Below, in pieces: positions 1 through 11,643 of a stretch of DNA of 64,000 nt. The stretch comes from Branchiostoma floridae (lineage: Eukaryota > Chordata > Leptocardii > Amphioxiformes > Branchiostomatidae). The notes under the pieces are model-generated. The model made no database searches, was not told the origin of the DNA, and saw nothing but the letters and a program-made list of their open reading frames with translations. The translations under genes were made by a program, and so were the position numbers. How positions within the stretch are numbered: the stretch's first letter is position 1; each line of letters starts with the position of its first letter. Where the stretch lies: contig NW_023365820.1 of NCBI RefSeq assembly GCF_000003815.2, positions 94,451-158,450 of the forward strand, read 5' to 3'.

Positions 1-800
1 ACCCACCAAATATCATCAGTATCCATCGAAGTCTTCTCGAGATATGCTGTCCACAGGACATTTGGGACAAACATCTACACAAACCAAAAACATTACCTTC
101 GCCATTCTGGCAAAGGTAAACGTTACCTTAGGCTTAGCCATTCTGGCAAAGGTAAAAAACACAAACACGCAGGCACACCCAAAACTATATCTCCATTTAT
201 TTATTTGTCATGGAAATAACTATGAACAAAACCGCAGAAGTTCAAAACACATGAAATCAACCTATGCTCCCTAATTTTCCTTGAAAATAAGCCTGTTCTA
301 GTTGGTAAGAGTGTTTGGCACCCAGGGGGCAGGGGGCAAGGCTGGGTCAGCCTGCTAGCTTGATCTACTTGCATGGCACCTGCAGCTGTCAATAAGACAC
401 GTCCAAGCAGAGGGAAGGGAAAGTGGATTTATAAACTTCCCTCATGGATTATGCAAATTAGCTTGTTAATTTGCTTAATTAGCATCTCATTATGAAAGTC
501 TTCACTTAGCCTATCAACTTATCAAAAATCATGACCATCCGGCAACACGTTCATATTTCCCATGCATTATTTAGGCAAAAAGGTCACCATTTGCATAATT
601 GATATCTATCGACATTTCTCTCCTTCCCAGCCACACATGTCACAAGTTTGAAAGTCCTATCATGGACTGAGGGGGGCTTAAAAACTTTCCTCATTAATTA
701 GGTAAATCAGCTGACGATTTGAATAATTAGCATGTCATTCCATTTGCATACCAAAAATCATGACGATCCGTCAACACGTTCTCCAGTTATTCTCGCCCGA
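1..800. repeat. degenerate dispersed and tandem repeats, no gene
   Basis: No coding region is recognisable. Bases 1-150 resemble 1315-1440 and 47790-47880, sharing the ATATCATCAGTATCC-type segment, the TCTTCTCGAGATATGCTGT segment and the CATTCTGGCAAAGGTAAA segment, which occurs twice here. Bases about 423-555 and 675-785 are two diverged copies of an AT-rich unit; each ends with AAAAATCATGAC followed by a CAACACGTTC block. I read this as old tandem repeat sequence flanking the TRIM1 unit. Confidence 0.6.
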
Positions 801-1376
801 AGTTTGAAATGAAACTGCCGCCTGCAGTTCCAAGAAAGCCGCAAGGGGGCCCAAACTCGCAGCAATCACTCTCTGCTCTAAGGGCTCTCTACTGATCAAA
901 AATCACGACCGAAGCATGTCCAGAACGCGAGATATCAAAAATGGAGGTTCCGCTGCAGTACCTTAGCAAACCGCTAGGGGGCCGAATATCGAACTCCACC
1001 TTCGTTTTCCAGACCCCTACCCACCCACCAGATATCATCAGCGTCCGTATATGTAGAAGTCTTCTCGAGTTATGCTATGCACGGACAAAAGTTTGCAAGT
1101 AAACCGGCGCCTGCACTTCTAAGAAAGCCGCTAGGGGCCCAAACTCGCAGCAGTCACTCTCTGCTTTAAGGGCTCCCTACCGCTCACAAATCACGACCGC
1201 AGCATGTCCAGAACACGATATATCAAAAATGGTAGTTCCGCTGTAGAACCTTATCAAGCCGCTAGGGGGCCCATTATCGAACTCCTCCTTCGTTTTCCAG
1301 ACCCCTACCTACCCACCAAATATCAGCTACATTCGTCGCAGTCTTCTCGAGTTATGCTGTTCACAAACAGGGGTTA
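800..1376. repeat. tandem duplication of an about 289-bp unit
   Basis: Two head-to-tail copies lie at about 800-1087 and 1088-1376. Both contain the CGCTAGGGGGCC-type segment, the CACTCTCTGCT segment, an AAATCACGACCG segment and the CCTTCGTTTTCCAGACCCCT segment in the same order. The second half reappears at 47740-47870, on the left flank of the 9.6-kb foldback element. No coding potential is seen. Confidence 0.8.
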
Positions 1377-1399
1377 AAACACACAACCGGACCGAAAAT

Positions 1400-1931
1400 A
1401 TAACCTTAGCCATTCTGGCAAAGGTAAAAACTCGAAAGGTAGTCCTTTACAGTTATCATTATGAGTACCCCCCTCCCCTTTTTAATAGATATACGGAACA
1501 TGTTATATTTTTCTGATACAGATTCACCATTACAATTTTTAATGAAAATGCTTGGAACGATGCACGAATGGGGTTTGTCTTACACATATAGTCTTTTCAG
1601 TAAGAAAACAAGTATATTTAGAAGTTATTGACTAAGCAAATATATTGTCATCATAATCATGTCTTCATTTAATCAATACATTAGAAATATTATTTTCACA
1701 TTTCATCACACATTATGCCTTGAGATTAAGAATGTACTGTGTATGATGTCAGCTGAATAAATAGAATTGGCTGATATATCAAAAGATCGGAGTATTATGG
1801 TTTATTTGAACGCTAAATGTCCTGTAGTCCCTGAAGCGGGGCTTCTGATAGACTTATTTTGTACTTATTGCTCCTATAGTAAACAGATGGTACAGTGTAA
1901 GAAATTTAGAAGATTTGACTAGCCTTTTTCC
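1400..1931. repeat. TRIM1 3' flank, near-identical to TRIM4 3' flank
   Basis: This stretch aligns almost base for base with 57530-58044, downstream of TRIM4, including the run from CTTAGCCATTCTGGCAAAGG to the stop codon of the TRIM gene. It holds no gene of its own. The shared flank shows that TRIM1 and TRIM4 are the most recently related pair over their 3' halves, or have been homogenised by gene conversion. Confidence 0.8.
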
Positions 1932-3919
1932 TTACACCTTGAATATATTGATAGAATGATTGTCAGAAACAACCAAATGTCCGTCGTGAGTAAGTGTTAG
2001 CCCAAATGGATAGTTCAGTCCGTGTTCCTTCCGTGTCAGCACGTGTCTGATAAACGTGCCGTCCCGACTGAACACGGAAACACGGTGGTTGCTACAGTCA
2101 GCCACGATGATGTTGTCCTCGCCGTCCGTGATGACACAGTATGGGCAGGTCAGCTGTCCAAGTCCCGAGCCACGTGACCCGCACGTGAAGAGATGACGAC
2201 CGGTGGGGTCAAATATCTTCAAGTTGTGGTTGCCACAGTCACTAACGATGATTTGGTTGCTGCTGTTGACGGTCACATGAAGGTAGAAACTCAGCTTCTG
2301 CTGACCTTGACCTTTGTCCCCGAACTTCAGAATGTTGTCCCCATTGAAACTGAGTACAAGCACTTGGTACCCGATAGTGACGATGATACGTCCTAAACTG
2401 TCAAAAGCGATATCTTCCGTATTTTTATCTTTCTCTGCAGCCCCTGTCACCTGGATGACACGTGACTCCCTCCCCTGTTTGTCCAGTACATGAATCTTGT
2501 GTTCGTCTCCTGTCACCAACAGTTCACCGTTTGTCAGTGCCACCACACACCCTGGCTCAAACTCCAATTCAACTTTCTTCTTAAAGGAGCCATCTTTGTC
2601 AAGAAACTGCAGGCGTCTGTTGTCATGATCAGCCACTACAATGTCTCCATCTGTGGTGACAGCGACTGATGTAGGGTAGTAAAACTGTCCATCTCCTCTG
2701 CCTTCCTGACCAACAGTTTTTAGCAGTGTAGGACTTCCGTGTTGGGTACCTTTTTCTACGTTTATTTCAACTGATAACAGTGTGCTTGTGAATGAAGTTC
2801 TTGTTTGTTTTATCCCACCTATCAATTTTGAAACCTCCGGTTCAGGGTCACCATCTGGTGGGTCAAAGGTCAAGTTCATGAAATCGTTGGTCAGTTCAGC
2901 CCTCTTTGCGATTTTCTCGTCAGCGGTTTGCTCCATCCGTGCGGTCAGTTCTCCGGCCACCGACATGACCTCCGCTGGACTCCCGTACTCCAACACATTG
3001 TCCGTGAACTGGACACAGCTCATGGCTGAGGCCAGGTCCATCTCAGCTGCCTCCATGGCGGCTTCCATCTGTTTCTCCCGAGCAGCATTCATGGCGCGAA
3101 GCTGACTGATTTTCTCACTTTTCACCTTCTGAACGGCCTCTATGATAGCCTCTGCCTGTTTTTCTATCTGTTCTTCTGTACGCTGTACCTGTAAAGGCCA
3201 ATCGTTCTTTATTGATTGTAACTCTTTTATCCACTTCTCATGCAGGTCTGCTGTGTTCTTGACTGTCGGCAGTTTTGCCTTGATCTTTGCCCTCTCCCTC
3301 TCTGCCGCCTTCTCTATCTCCACATACTGGTGATCTTTGTGCGCCGTTACCACACAGTGCAGACAGATGACCCGGTGACAGGTGTCACAGTAGAACTTGT
3401 TCAGTTCATTGTGATACCCACACTTGGAGGTCTCCCTTGCACGAAGCTCAGCCGTAAGTCGGCCTGATTGTAGGTCTTCAATCGTTAGAACTTTGTGGGA
3501 TCTACTCACTCTGAGGCCACGGTGCGTTTCGTTACACATCTGACATAGGTAGTCGGTACACTCCACACAGTAGAACTCGGCAGGGTTCAGCCTCTCTCAC
3601 AGGCCGTACAGGGGATTCCCTCTGCCCGTGGTTCCGATGTTCTTCCGATCCCTTTTGGTTGTTGTCGCAGAATGTCATGCAACTTGCCGACGAGGAAGTT
3701 GGACTTCAGCCCCTGGACGCCATTTTGTGGGAGGGGCACGTCCTGTCGGCACGTCGGACAGGAGAGTTTCCCTACCGGCTCTGTGGCCAGGAGCCTCTCC
3801 AAACACGGCTGGCAGAAGGTGTGAAGACACGGCAGCACCTTAGGCTGCCTGAAGTCCTCCAAACAGATCTGGCAGACGAGAAATTCCTGAGTTATTTCGC
3901 TAAATGCGTTGGACGCCAT
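1932..3919 (-). pseudogene. TRIM1: intronless TRIM-NHL gene broken by a 2-bp frameshift
   Basis: Family role: TRIM-NHL proteins are cytoplasmic RING E3 ubiquitin ligases whose NHL propeller binds RNA or protein partners. Seen on the minus strand: start ATG at 3919 (MASNAF, as in the sister copies) and a C3HC4 RING (CQIC...CLHTFC...CPTC). The reading frame then stops at about 3587 in B-box 1, right after TACERG. The frame resumes at 3566 with ECTDYLCQMC and continues through B-box 2, a coiled coil rich in Glu/Lys/Ala, and six NHL-like blades to 1932. Compared with TRIM4 there are two extra bases near 3580-3590 that create a TGA. Without them the length would equal the intact copies (661 residues). 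The rest is undamaged, so this is a very young pseudogene, a null allele or an assembly error. A second product starting inside B-box 1 would lack the RING. Confidence 0.85.
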
Positions 3920-4121
3920 CACACGGTTGTATTTGCAGTCCTTGTGAAGTACTTGTCAACAAACATGTGATTCATGGACTTTAATTTGTTGCGTCATTTT
4001 GGGATATTTCATTGTTAGTTAGGGGGGCGTACGTCCATAGGCAGGTTAAAAATATTTTATTTGCTCTTTGATTGTAAGCAAACTTATTCTCAAATGTAAG
4101 CTCTCATAGAAATACCTAGAG
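3920..4121. other. TRIM1 upstream spacer
   Basis: Only the first about 90 bp resemble the 5' flanks of TRIM2 and TRIM3 (a TTGCGTCATT segment is shared). Similarity is then lost. The NF-kB-like block found about 300 bp upstream of TRIM2, 3 and 4 is not present, and a MITE begins at 4122. Confidence 0.5.
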
Positions 4122-4485
4122 CAGGGTTGTAGCCAGCCTGAAATCATTTTAAGTCCCCTCGATTTTGAATGGGAATCCTATCGAGCACCGAAGGCATGGC
4201 GTGGTGTTACGCATCATTTCTAGGGGGTGTGGATCCCAGAAAATTTTCAAACCTAGACACTCTGAAACACTATTTCCTGCATTTTAGGCGCAATTTTTCT
4301 TGTAGACTAAGCTGTTCAATGTCATCTGTTTTGGTGAGGAAAAACACATGGGTTTTAGTTTTTTTTTTCTATCTTTACATATCAATTTTTGTCTGTCCCT
4401 GGGGACGTAATGGGAAAACTTTTTTCTCTCCCAAACTGCAAAATTCCTTCAAAGGACTGAAGGACAGGTGCTGGCTACAACCCTG
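4122..4485. mobile_element. hAT-type MITE with exact 8-bp target duplication
   Basis: The ends are inverted copies of CAGGGTTGTAGCCAGC (4122-4137 and the reverse complement ending at 4485). The element is directly flanked by ACCTAGAG at 4114-4121 and again at 4486-4493. An 8-bp duplication with CAG-starting inverted repeats is characteristic of the hAT superfamily. Length is 364 bp with no transposase, so it is non-autonomous. The perfect duplication suggests a fairly recent insertion. Confidence 0.9.
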
Positions 4486-4493
4486 ACCTAGAG

Positions 4494-5600
4494 CATAAGA
4501 AGTGAATATATATCAGAAAATGTGAAAATGTTACAGAAATGAGAACGGAATTTGAGCAAAACATACCGTCGGCTAATGTCATAGTTCAGGCCACGTTGAA
4601 ATTTCCCCAATGACGATATCAAAATTAGCATAAATCCTGAATACTCAATTAGAAATATAAGTTAGAACTACACAGGATGTTAATAAAACAGGAAATTGAG
4701 TGTGGTCTAGCAAGTGAACTTCAAAAACTCATTGTTTAAACCAATACTTGCAAATTTCATAAAATATGCATGTATGAAACCAGTTACCATGGTAACACAA
4801 AAATCACAAACTCACATTTTTATATTTGAATCGTTGCAACTATATTTTAACAATTTGAACAATATTTTAGAAAAGTCGATAAGTTTTGTAATTCTAGAAT
4901 TCTAACACACGTCGTTATACGACGTCAAAGTTGGCGCTGGTCAATAAGGCAAGGAACTTAATTTATAAGACAACGTGACCGGTAAGGAAGTCGTGTTACT
5001 AGACGGAGTTACCAAATGTTTTAATCCTGTATAACTCCGAGTAACTGAGTTAGTGTGTAGTCAGAAAGAGCCCCCCCCCCCCCCCCCCCACACACACACA
5101 CAAACAAATGATTGGGTATCAAAAGCGTGTGTTTAGGTTGATGATAAATTTTGTCCCATATAAACGATTTGAGATGAAAGATTGTGACTACTACCATCAT
5201 GTCGGGATGTTTCGTAATGCAAGCGATTGTCGTACATTTACTTTTCTTTGTCCTGAGCACTGCGATCAGGCATTTCTTCGCTTAAAAGGCCCTCTAGTGA
5301 CTATTGGGTACGTGCAGTTTGAAATTCGATAACTACTATTAGATTTTTTATAGCCTAAGAAACGAGTGCGCTTGCAAATTGAAATAAAACATCTCCACAT
5401 ATACAGTTTTTATTTTATTTGCGCGTATAGAATGTGCGTGTTTTTTGCGTCGATTTCAATGGACCGGATAAAAGCAGGATTGAGACCTAAAGAGTACTAT
5501 TTTGCTAACATTTTTTTCCTATCAATATTAGTCTCATGTTGAGAATAAAGTGAAAGCCACTTGTGACTGTTCCATTGCAAATAATAGGCAAATAATTTAA
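4494..5600. other. intergenic, no gene seen
   Basis: The sequence is AT-rich and without a convincing open frame. A homopolymer C run followed by an (AC)n microsatellite lies at about 5070-5104. In the other units a small plus-strand membrane-protein gene would begin about 1.1 kb from the TRIM start; I looked around 4950-5100 and did not find its promoter block or signal-peptide exon. Confidence 0.5.
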
Positions 5601-6060
5601 AGTAATAGTGCAGTTTGAGTTTTGATGAAGTATCGAGTATTAAGGGAATCGGTGGAAAGATTTGCAGGTCGTACTTCCATCATTTCTTTATTTTTTAATC
5701 AAATGAAACCTACCTGCACACGCTATGGAGTTTGCCAGTGTCTGGTACTGTTCGTCATGCTGGCGTCATGTTTAGAATGTGTTTCAGCTGTTGGCCCACA
5801 CCCTGCAAGTACAGTAGTTCAGGTGCAAAAGTGTACTTGCAAACAACCTCCAGTCAGCATGACATGAAGACTATTTCGTCTCAAACTATGTCTAAAATAC
5901 TGTATTTACTATCAAGGTTTACCGGTACCTGATACAGTCTGTCATGCTGACGTCATGTTTAGAATGTTTTCTAGCTATTGGTCTAAACCCTGCTAGTACA
6001 GTAGTTCAATTGCAAAAGTGCACTTGCAAACTATTTGCAAACTTGCAAATCAGTAGATAT
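5600..6060. repeat. unit-flank duplication with an internal about 188-bp tandem repeat
   Basis: Two copies, at about 5744 and 5932, share a GTCATGCTG(A/G)CGTCATGTTT segment and a CTACAGTAGTTCA-type segment. The surroundings (about 5600-5900) resemble 40600-40880, the spacer between the smTM relic and TRIM3, so this is part of the same ancestral duplicated unit. The open frames here are not supported by conservation. Confidence 0.55.
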
Positions 6061-6328
6061 CTGCTTGATGCTGACATATCAACGAGAAAGGTAAAACAAC
6101 AAATTGAACAAGAATCTTCTATACAATTTAGTGTTGGCCTTTGGGGAAACTGTATATCAATTTTTTGTTTGGTCTAGAATATGGCGAGGTAAAAGATAAA
6201 TACTAAATTATTGACAGAGTTCTCTCACATTGCCACGTTCTACGGACTAGGTACCCGTCTATCTCGTCTCCGCTAATACATCAAATCAGCTATGTGCAGA
6301 GTCCTGCACGTATACACCAGCACTAACG
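6060..6328. other. intergenic, nothing recognised
   Basis: AT-rich sequence without a coding region, inverted repeat or tandem structure that I could support. Confidence 0.4.
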
Positions 6329-6630
6329 CACCAAAATTAGTTACTCAAGCAACTGGATATGGTTTTGAAACGGTCAGGCGTTTCGGATAGAATCCACTAT
6401 CCTTCGTCAGTAACACTGAAGAGATCTGGAAGAAACAGGCCTTTTATACTCTATGAATGAAGACAATTTCAAACGTTGTAAAACAATTCAGACTGAAGAA
6501 AATTTGGGTGCCAAAGAAAACAAAGGTAAGCCAAAGTCAGGCTGAAGACAACTTGGATTTCAAAGGATAGCAAGGCTAAGACACAGTTAATGCAAATGAG
6601 TCAATTAGCTCCTGTTGTTTTAGTTGCAGC
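6329..6630 (-). mobile_element. retroelement-like dispersed repeat, hammerhead-like motif
   Basis: Closely similar to 25409-25730, starting with CCAAAATTAGTTACTCAAGC. On the minus strand it contains CTGACGA, then a 6-bp stem GGATAG/CTATCC with a 6-base loop, then GAAAC. This is the order of the conserved core of a hammerhead ribozyme. Such motifs are known from terminal repeats of Penelope-like elements; the link here is inference. No reverse transcriptase is present. Confidence 0.5.
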
Positions 6631-6854
6631 ACTAATGATTTTGGGCTGCACGTCACTGTGGTAGGTAGGCCCAGCACAAGGCATCCCATCGTCATGACTG
6701 ACAGACAACTGTCATCAATACTAAATAATTCATAACTCCACTGTCACTCATTCTACGGGGAAAACATGCTGACTCTGCCTATTCGTAAAGCAAAGTATGT
6801 TGAGACGGTATACGCCGTCATCTAAATATTTTGGGACCGCACGCCATTGTGCTA

Positions 6855-7795
6855 AAGCCCCCTTTACAAATCAAGAATTTAGCTCGGCCGAGTTGTTGGC
6901 GAGCACCAAATGGACATTTTCGGCCGGAGTATGACCGGCGTTTGGGCGATTATGCGGGCCTCGACCGATTTTTAGCAGCTCGGCCGGCGTTTGCGGGGCA
7001 GCTCGGCCTGCGCTTAATATCAGCGAGGCCTCGGCGGTGAGCGTTGAGCTCGGAGAGCTCGTCAATGGGTTGCGTGTAGCTCGACCGGAGCTTGACCGGA
7101 GCCTGTCCTAATCAATTTGACACCTGTGTTGAACACGTGCCTTTGTTTTTGGCTTTCATCTTTAGTAAACAATTTGTTCCGAAAAATAAGATTCAAAAAG
7201 ACTACTGTATGAACTTAAGAAAGCTACGTACCTTTTATAATGTAAGGCAATTGGACACGAAGACAATACTTCCTATTTCTTTTTTGCTATAGGTTTGGAT
7301 GTGTGACTCGGACGGCGTTTGCCGGCCTTCGCTCGAGGTTCGCCCAAGGTTCGCCCGAGGTTTGCCCGATTTCAGCTTTGTCTAAATTATTGTATTATGT
7401 TGAATAAGACTGGTCTGTTCACTTTGTGGCTCTTGTGGTGGTTTTCGGATTGGTGTATCACAACATTCCAGTTGATATTATTGTTTTCAGCGTGCCCGTC
7501 CACTCCACTCATGCCCTACATATATTCCGCAACTCAGAAATTACATTTGACACAAATATTGGCTTTTTACAAGGTTAGTCAGTTCTGACTTCGTCCACGT
7601 TCAAGACATAGTACAATCTCATTAACAAATTATAATCAGTTGTGTTGGACGGACGTCGGACGGGCTCCGTCTATTTGTAAAGGGGGCAGATTTTCAGCGA
7701 AAAATACAGCCGATACTCGGGCGATGTTGAAATTCGGCGAACTCTGACCGAGCTACAAATTCGGCCGGCGTCCGCATGAATTGTAAAGCCGGCTT
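6855..7795. mobile_element. MITE-like element abutting the LDLa gene start
   Basis: The ends are imperfect inverted repeats: AAGCCCCCTTTACAAAT at the left and the complement of AAGCCGGCTTTACAATT at the right. An extra ATTTGTAAAGGGGGCAG copy sits at about 7672-7688. The interior is GC-rich with many CGGCCG and CTCGGCC segments and has no plausible protein. A related copy, sharing the GGGC-GAAAAATAC segment and the middle T-rich portion, is at about 51380-52210. It ends 54 bp before the LDLa start codon, so it must form much of that gene's upstream region. Confidence 0.65.
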
Positions 7796-7849
7796 AACAT
7801 AACCTCGGTACGCGGAATGCCACTGTCCTTCTTCACCCAAAATCCAATC

Positions 7850-10800
7850 ATGGCCACTGGCTTGCTTCTTTTTGTATGCCTGCTGTCCATCGAGCATGCC
7901 TCCCTCACTCGTGCTGCCAACATAACCGTAGAGTGCCCGTCCTCTACCTTTGCATGCAAGACGACCGACGACTGCGTCCATCTAAGCCAGCGGTGTGACG
8001 GGTTCCGGTCCCATTGTCCGGACGGTTCCGATGAAGAGTGCACGACTCCGGACTGTGTGTCCCCAGACGTTTTCAGCTGTAATATTGACGACCGCTGCTT
8101 CTCTCTCTCCCGAGTGTGTAATGGAGTAGAAAACTGTCCCGACGGCTCCGATGAGGTAGATTGCATGTTAAAAGAGTGTCCCTTACCAGGCTATTTCAAG
8201 TGTGTAGGTAGTGCCACTTGTTTCCCGCCAGTGTGGCAATGTGACGGGTGGGATGATTGTGAAGACGGCTCAGATGAGAAAGATTGCACTAGCAAAGAGT
8301 GCTACAACTCCTACGATCTCAAGTGTGAAAGTAGTGGAGTATGTTTCTCTCCATTGAAGCAATGTGACGGTTTTGACGATTGTGCAGACGGTTCAGATGA
8401 GGAAAACTGCACCAGCATTGAGTGTCCCTCGCCCGAGTATTTTAAGTGTGAAAGTAGTGGTATTTGTGTCGCACCACATCGGCAATGTGACGGTGTGGCT
8501 GATTGTCTAGACGGTTCAGATGAGGAAAATTGTACCAGCATTGAATGTCCCTCTCCCGAGTATTTCAAGTGTGAAAGTAGTGGAACATGTGTCCCACCAG
8601 AGTGGCAATGTGACGGTTTTGACGATTGTTCAGACGGTTCAGATGAGGAAAATTGCCCCAGCACTGGCAATGAGTGTCCCTCGCCCGAGTATTTCAAGTG
8701 TGAAAGTACTGGAGCATGTGTCCCACCAGAGTGGCAATGTGACGGTTTTGACGATTGTTCAGACGGTTCAGATGAGGACAATTGCCCAAGCACTGGCACT
8801 GAGTGTCCCTCGCCCGACTATTTTCAGTGTGAAAGCAGTAGTTTTTGTGTCCCACCAGAGTGGCAATGTGACGGTTTTGACGATTGTTCAGACGGTTCAG
8901 ATGAGGACAATTGCCCAAGCACTGGCACTGAGTGTCCCTCGCCCGACTATTTTCAGTGTGAAAGCAGTAGTTTTTGTGTCCCACCAGAGTGGCAATGTGA
9001 CGTTTTTGACGATTGTTCAGACGGTTCAGATGAGGAAAACTGCGCCAGCATTGAATGTCCCTCGCCCGAGGATTTTAAGTGTGAAAGTAGTGGAGCATGT
9101 GTCCCACCAGAGTGGCAATGTGACGGTTTTGACGATTGTTCAGACGGTTCAGATGAGGAAAAATGCGTCAGAATTGAGTGTCCCTCGCCCGAGGATTTTA
9201 AGTGTAAAAGTAGTGGTATTTGTGTCGCAGCACATCGGCAATGTGACGGTGATGATGATTGTCTAGACGGTTCAGATGAGGAAAATTGTACCAGCATTGA
9301 ATGTCCCTCTCCCGAGTATTTCAAGTGTGAAATTAGTGGAGCATGTGTCCCACCAGAGTGGCAATGTGACGGTTTTGACGATTGTGAAGATGGTTCAGAT
9401 GAGGAAAACTGCACCAGCATTGAGTGCCCCTCTCCCGAGGATTTCAAGTGTGAAAGTAGTGGTATTTGTGTCGCACCACATCGGCAATGTGACGGTGTGG
9501 CTGATTGTCTAGACGGTTCAGATGAGGAAAATTGTACCAGCATTGAATGTCCCTCTCCCGAGTATTTCAAGTGTGAAAGTAGTGGGGCATGTGTCCCACC
9601 AGAGTGGCAATGTGACGGTTTTGACTATTGTTCAGATGGTTCAGATGAGGAAAATTGCCCCAGCACTGGCACTGAGTGTCCCTCGCCCGAATATTTTCAG
9701 TGTGAAAGCAGTAGTTTTTGTGTCCCACCAGAGTGGCAATGTGACGGTTTTGACGATTGTTTAGATGGTTCAGATGAGGAAAACTGCACCAGCATTGAAT
9801 GTCCCTCTCCCGAGTATTTCAAGTGTGAAAGTAGTGGTATTTGTTTTCCTCAATGGAAGCAATGTAACGGGGTGGATAATTGTATTGACGGTTCAGATGA
9901 GAAAAATTGTACAAGCAAAGAGTGCCCCTCTCCCGGGTATTTCAAGTGTGAAAGTAGTGGTATTTGTGTAGCACCACATTGGCAATGTGACGGTGAAGAT
10001 GATTGTTCAGACGGTTCAGATGAGAAGAATTGCACTAGCATGGAGTGCTACAACCCCTACGATCTCAATTGTAAAAGTAGTGGAGTATGTTTCTCTTTAT
10101 GGAGGCAATGTGACGGATACAATGATTGCGAAGATGGTTCAGATGAGGAAAATTGCACTAGCAAAGAGTGCTACAACCCCTATAATCTCAAATGTAAAAG
10201 TAGTGGAGTTTGTTTCTCTTCGTGGAGGCAATGTAACGGGTTGGATGATTGTGAAGACGGTTCAGATGAGGACAATTGCACTAGCAAAGAGTGCTACAAC
10301 CCCTACGATCTCAAGTGTAAAAGTAGTGGAGTATGTTTCTCTTTATGGAGGCAATGTGACGGATACAATGATTGCGAAGATGGTTCAGATGAGGAAAATT
10401 GCACTAGCAAAGAGTGCTACAACCCATACGATCTCAAGTGTAAAAGTAGTGGAGTATGTTTCTCTTCGTGGAGGCAATGTAACGGGTTGGATGATTGTGA
10501 AGACGGTTCAGATGAGGACAATTGCACTAGCAAAGAGTGCTACAACCCATACGATCTCAAATGTAAAAGTAGTGGAGTATGTTTCTCTTTATGGAGGCAA
10601 TGTGACGGATACAATGATTGCGAAGACGGTTCAGATGAGGAAAGTTGCACAAACCAAGGGCCGTGTGCAGAGCAGGGACTGTGGCAGTGTGACGTGTACA
10701 CCCGTACATGCATCAACCAAACCTCCGTATGTGACGGAAACGAGGACTGCCAGTTTGGGACAGACGAAAAGAACTGTGCCAGTAGGTTCCATTTTTTGTT

Positions 10801-11611
10801 AGCCTTGATTGCTCTGCGAAAGAACTGTCCGTTGACCAAATACATATCCGTTGAATCGACAGACTTGCGAAGTACTCGTTATGTTGATATCCTTTTCTAT
10901 GTAAGCATATGACATTAGCAATGCCTGCGTTCATTTTATTGAGTTGGAATGTCCAAGTAAGTTTAAAAACATGTCTTTCCATTTGTTATTGTTTTTATAA
11001 ATCCACAAGCATTGACAATGGACACTTCTAATTCTATTTCTTCTTTTATTAGTAATAGATAAAATCAGAAAATGCCGTATATATATATATGTGTGTGTGT
11101 GTTTCAAGACCTAAAAAAAGAACTACATGTATTACAGCGTAATCGTAGTTATACTTGGATTACAAAACTAAGAATTTTAAAGATGCGTAGAGTCCTAGTT
11201 GCTTCTAGATATAGGGACTTAGACTCGTGTGTTTCCATTTACAGGTGTGCCCAAAGACTGCTTTTTCACCTGCCGAGACAACGTCACCTGTCTGCCAACA
11301 CGTCAGCTGGGTGACGGGCAGAAGGACTGTACGGACGGGGAGGACGAAAGACCCGGTGACGGTAAGTATTGAGGTTTGCAATTAATGGTTGGTGTTTGAT
11401 GCATCATGCAAAATAGTTTTTTTTAAATCTTGCTTTGTGTTGTGCTATTGTAGACAATTGTTTGTATTGTGTTTTGATGTAGTTCACTTTGCTGTATTGC
11501 TAAATTGTATTAGGTTGTGTTGTACTACATGTATGCTGTTCCACGTTGTCTTGTCATATGTCAAAGTCAAAATAGATATGTACGAGTCTGCAAGTCATTT
11601 GAACTCTCTCT

Positions 11612-11643
<32 letters not shown>

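Noticed and set aside
8520-10802. Long repetitive open frames in other frames of the LDLa exon (for example MRKIAPALxxSVPRP repeats and minus-strand SSSEPSEQSSKPSHC repeats)
   Set aside because: They follow the 123-bp DNA period and are shadows of the cysteine-rich LDLa frame, which has a signal peptide, splice sites and a domain signature.
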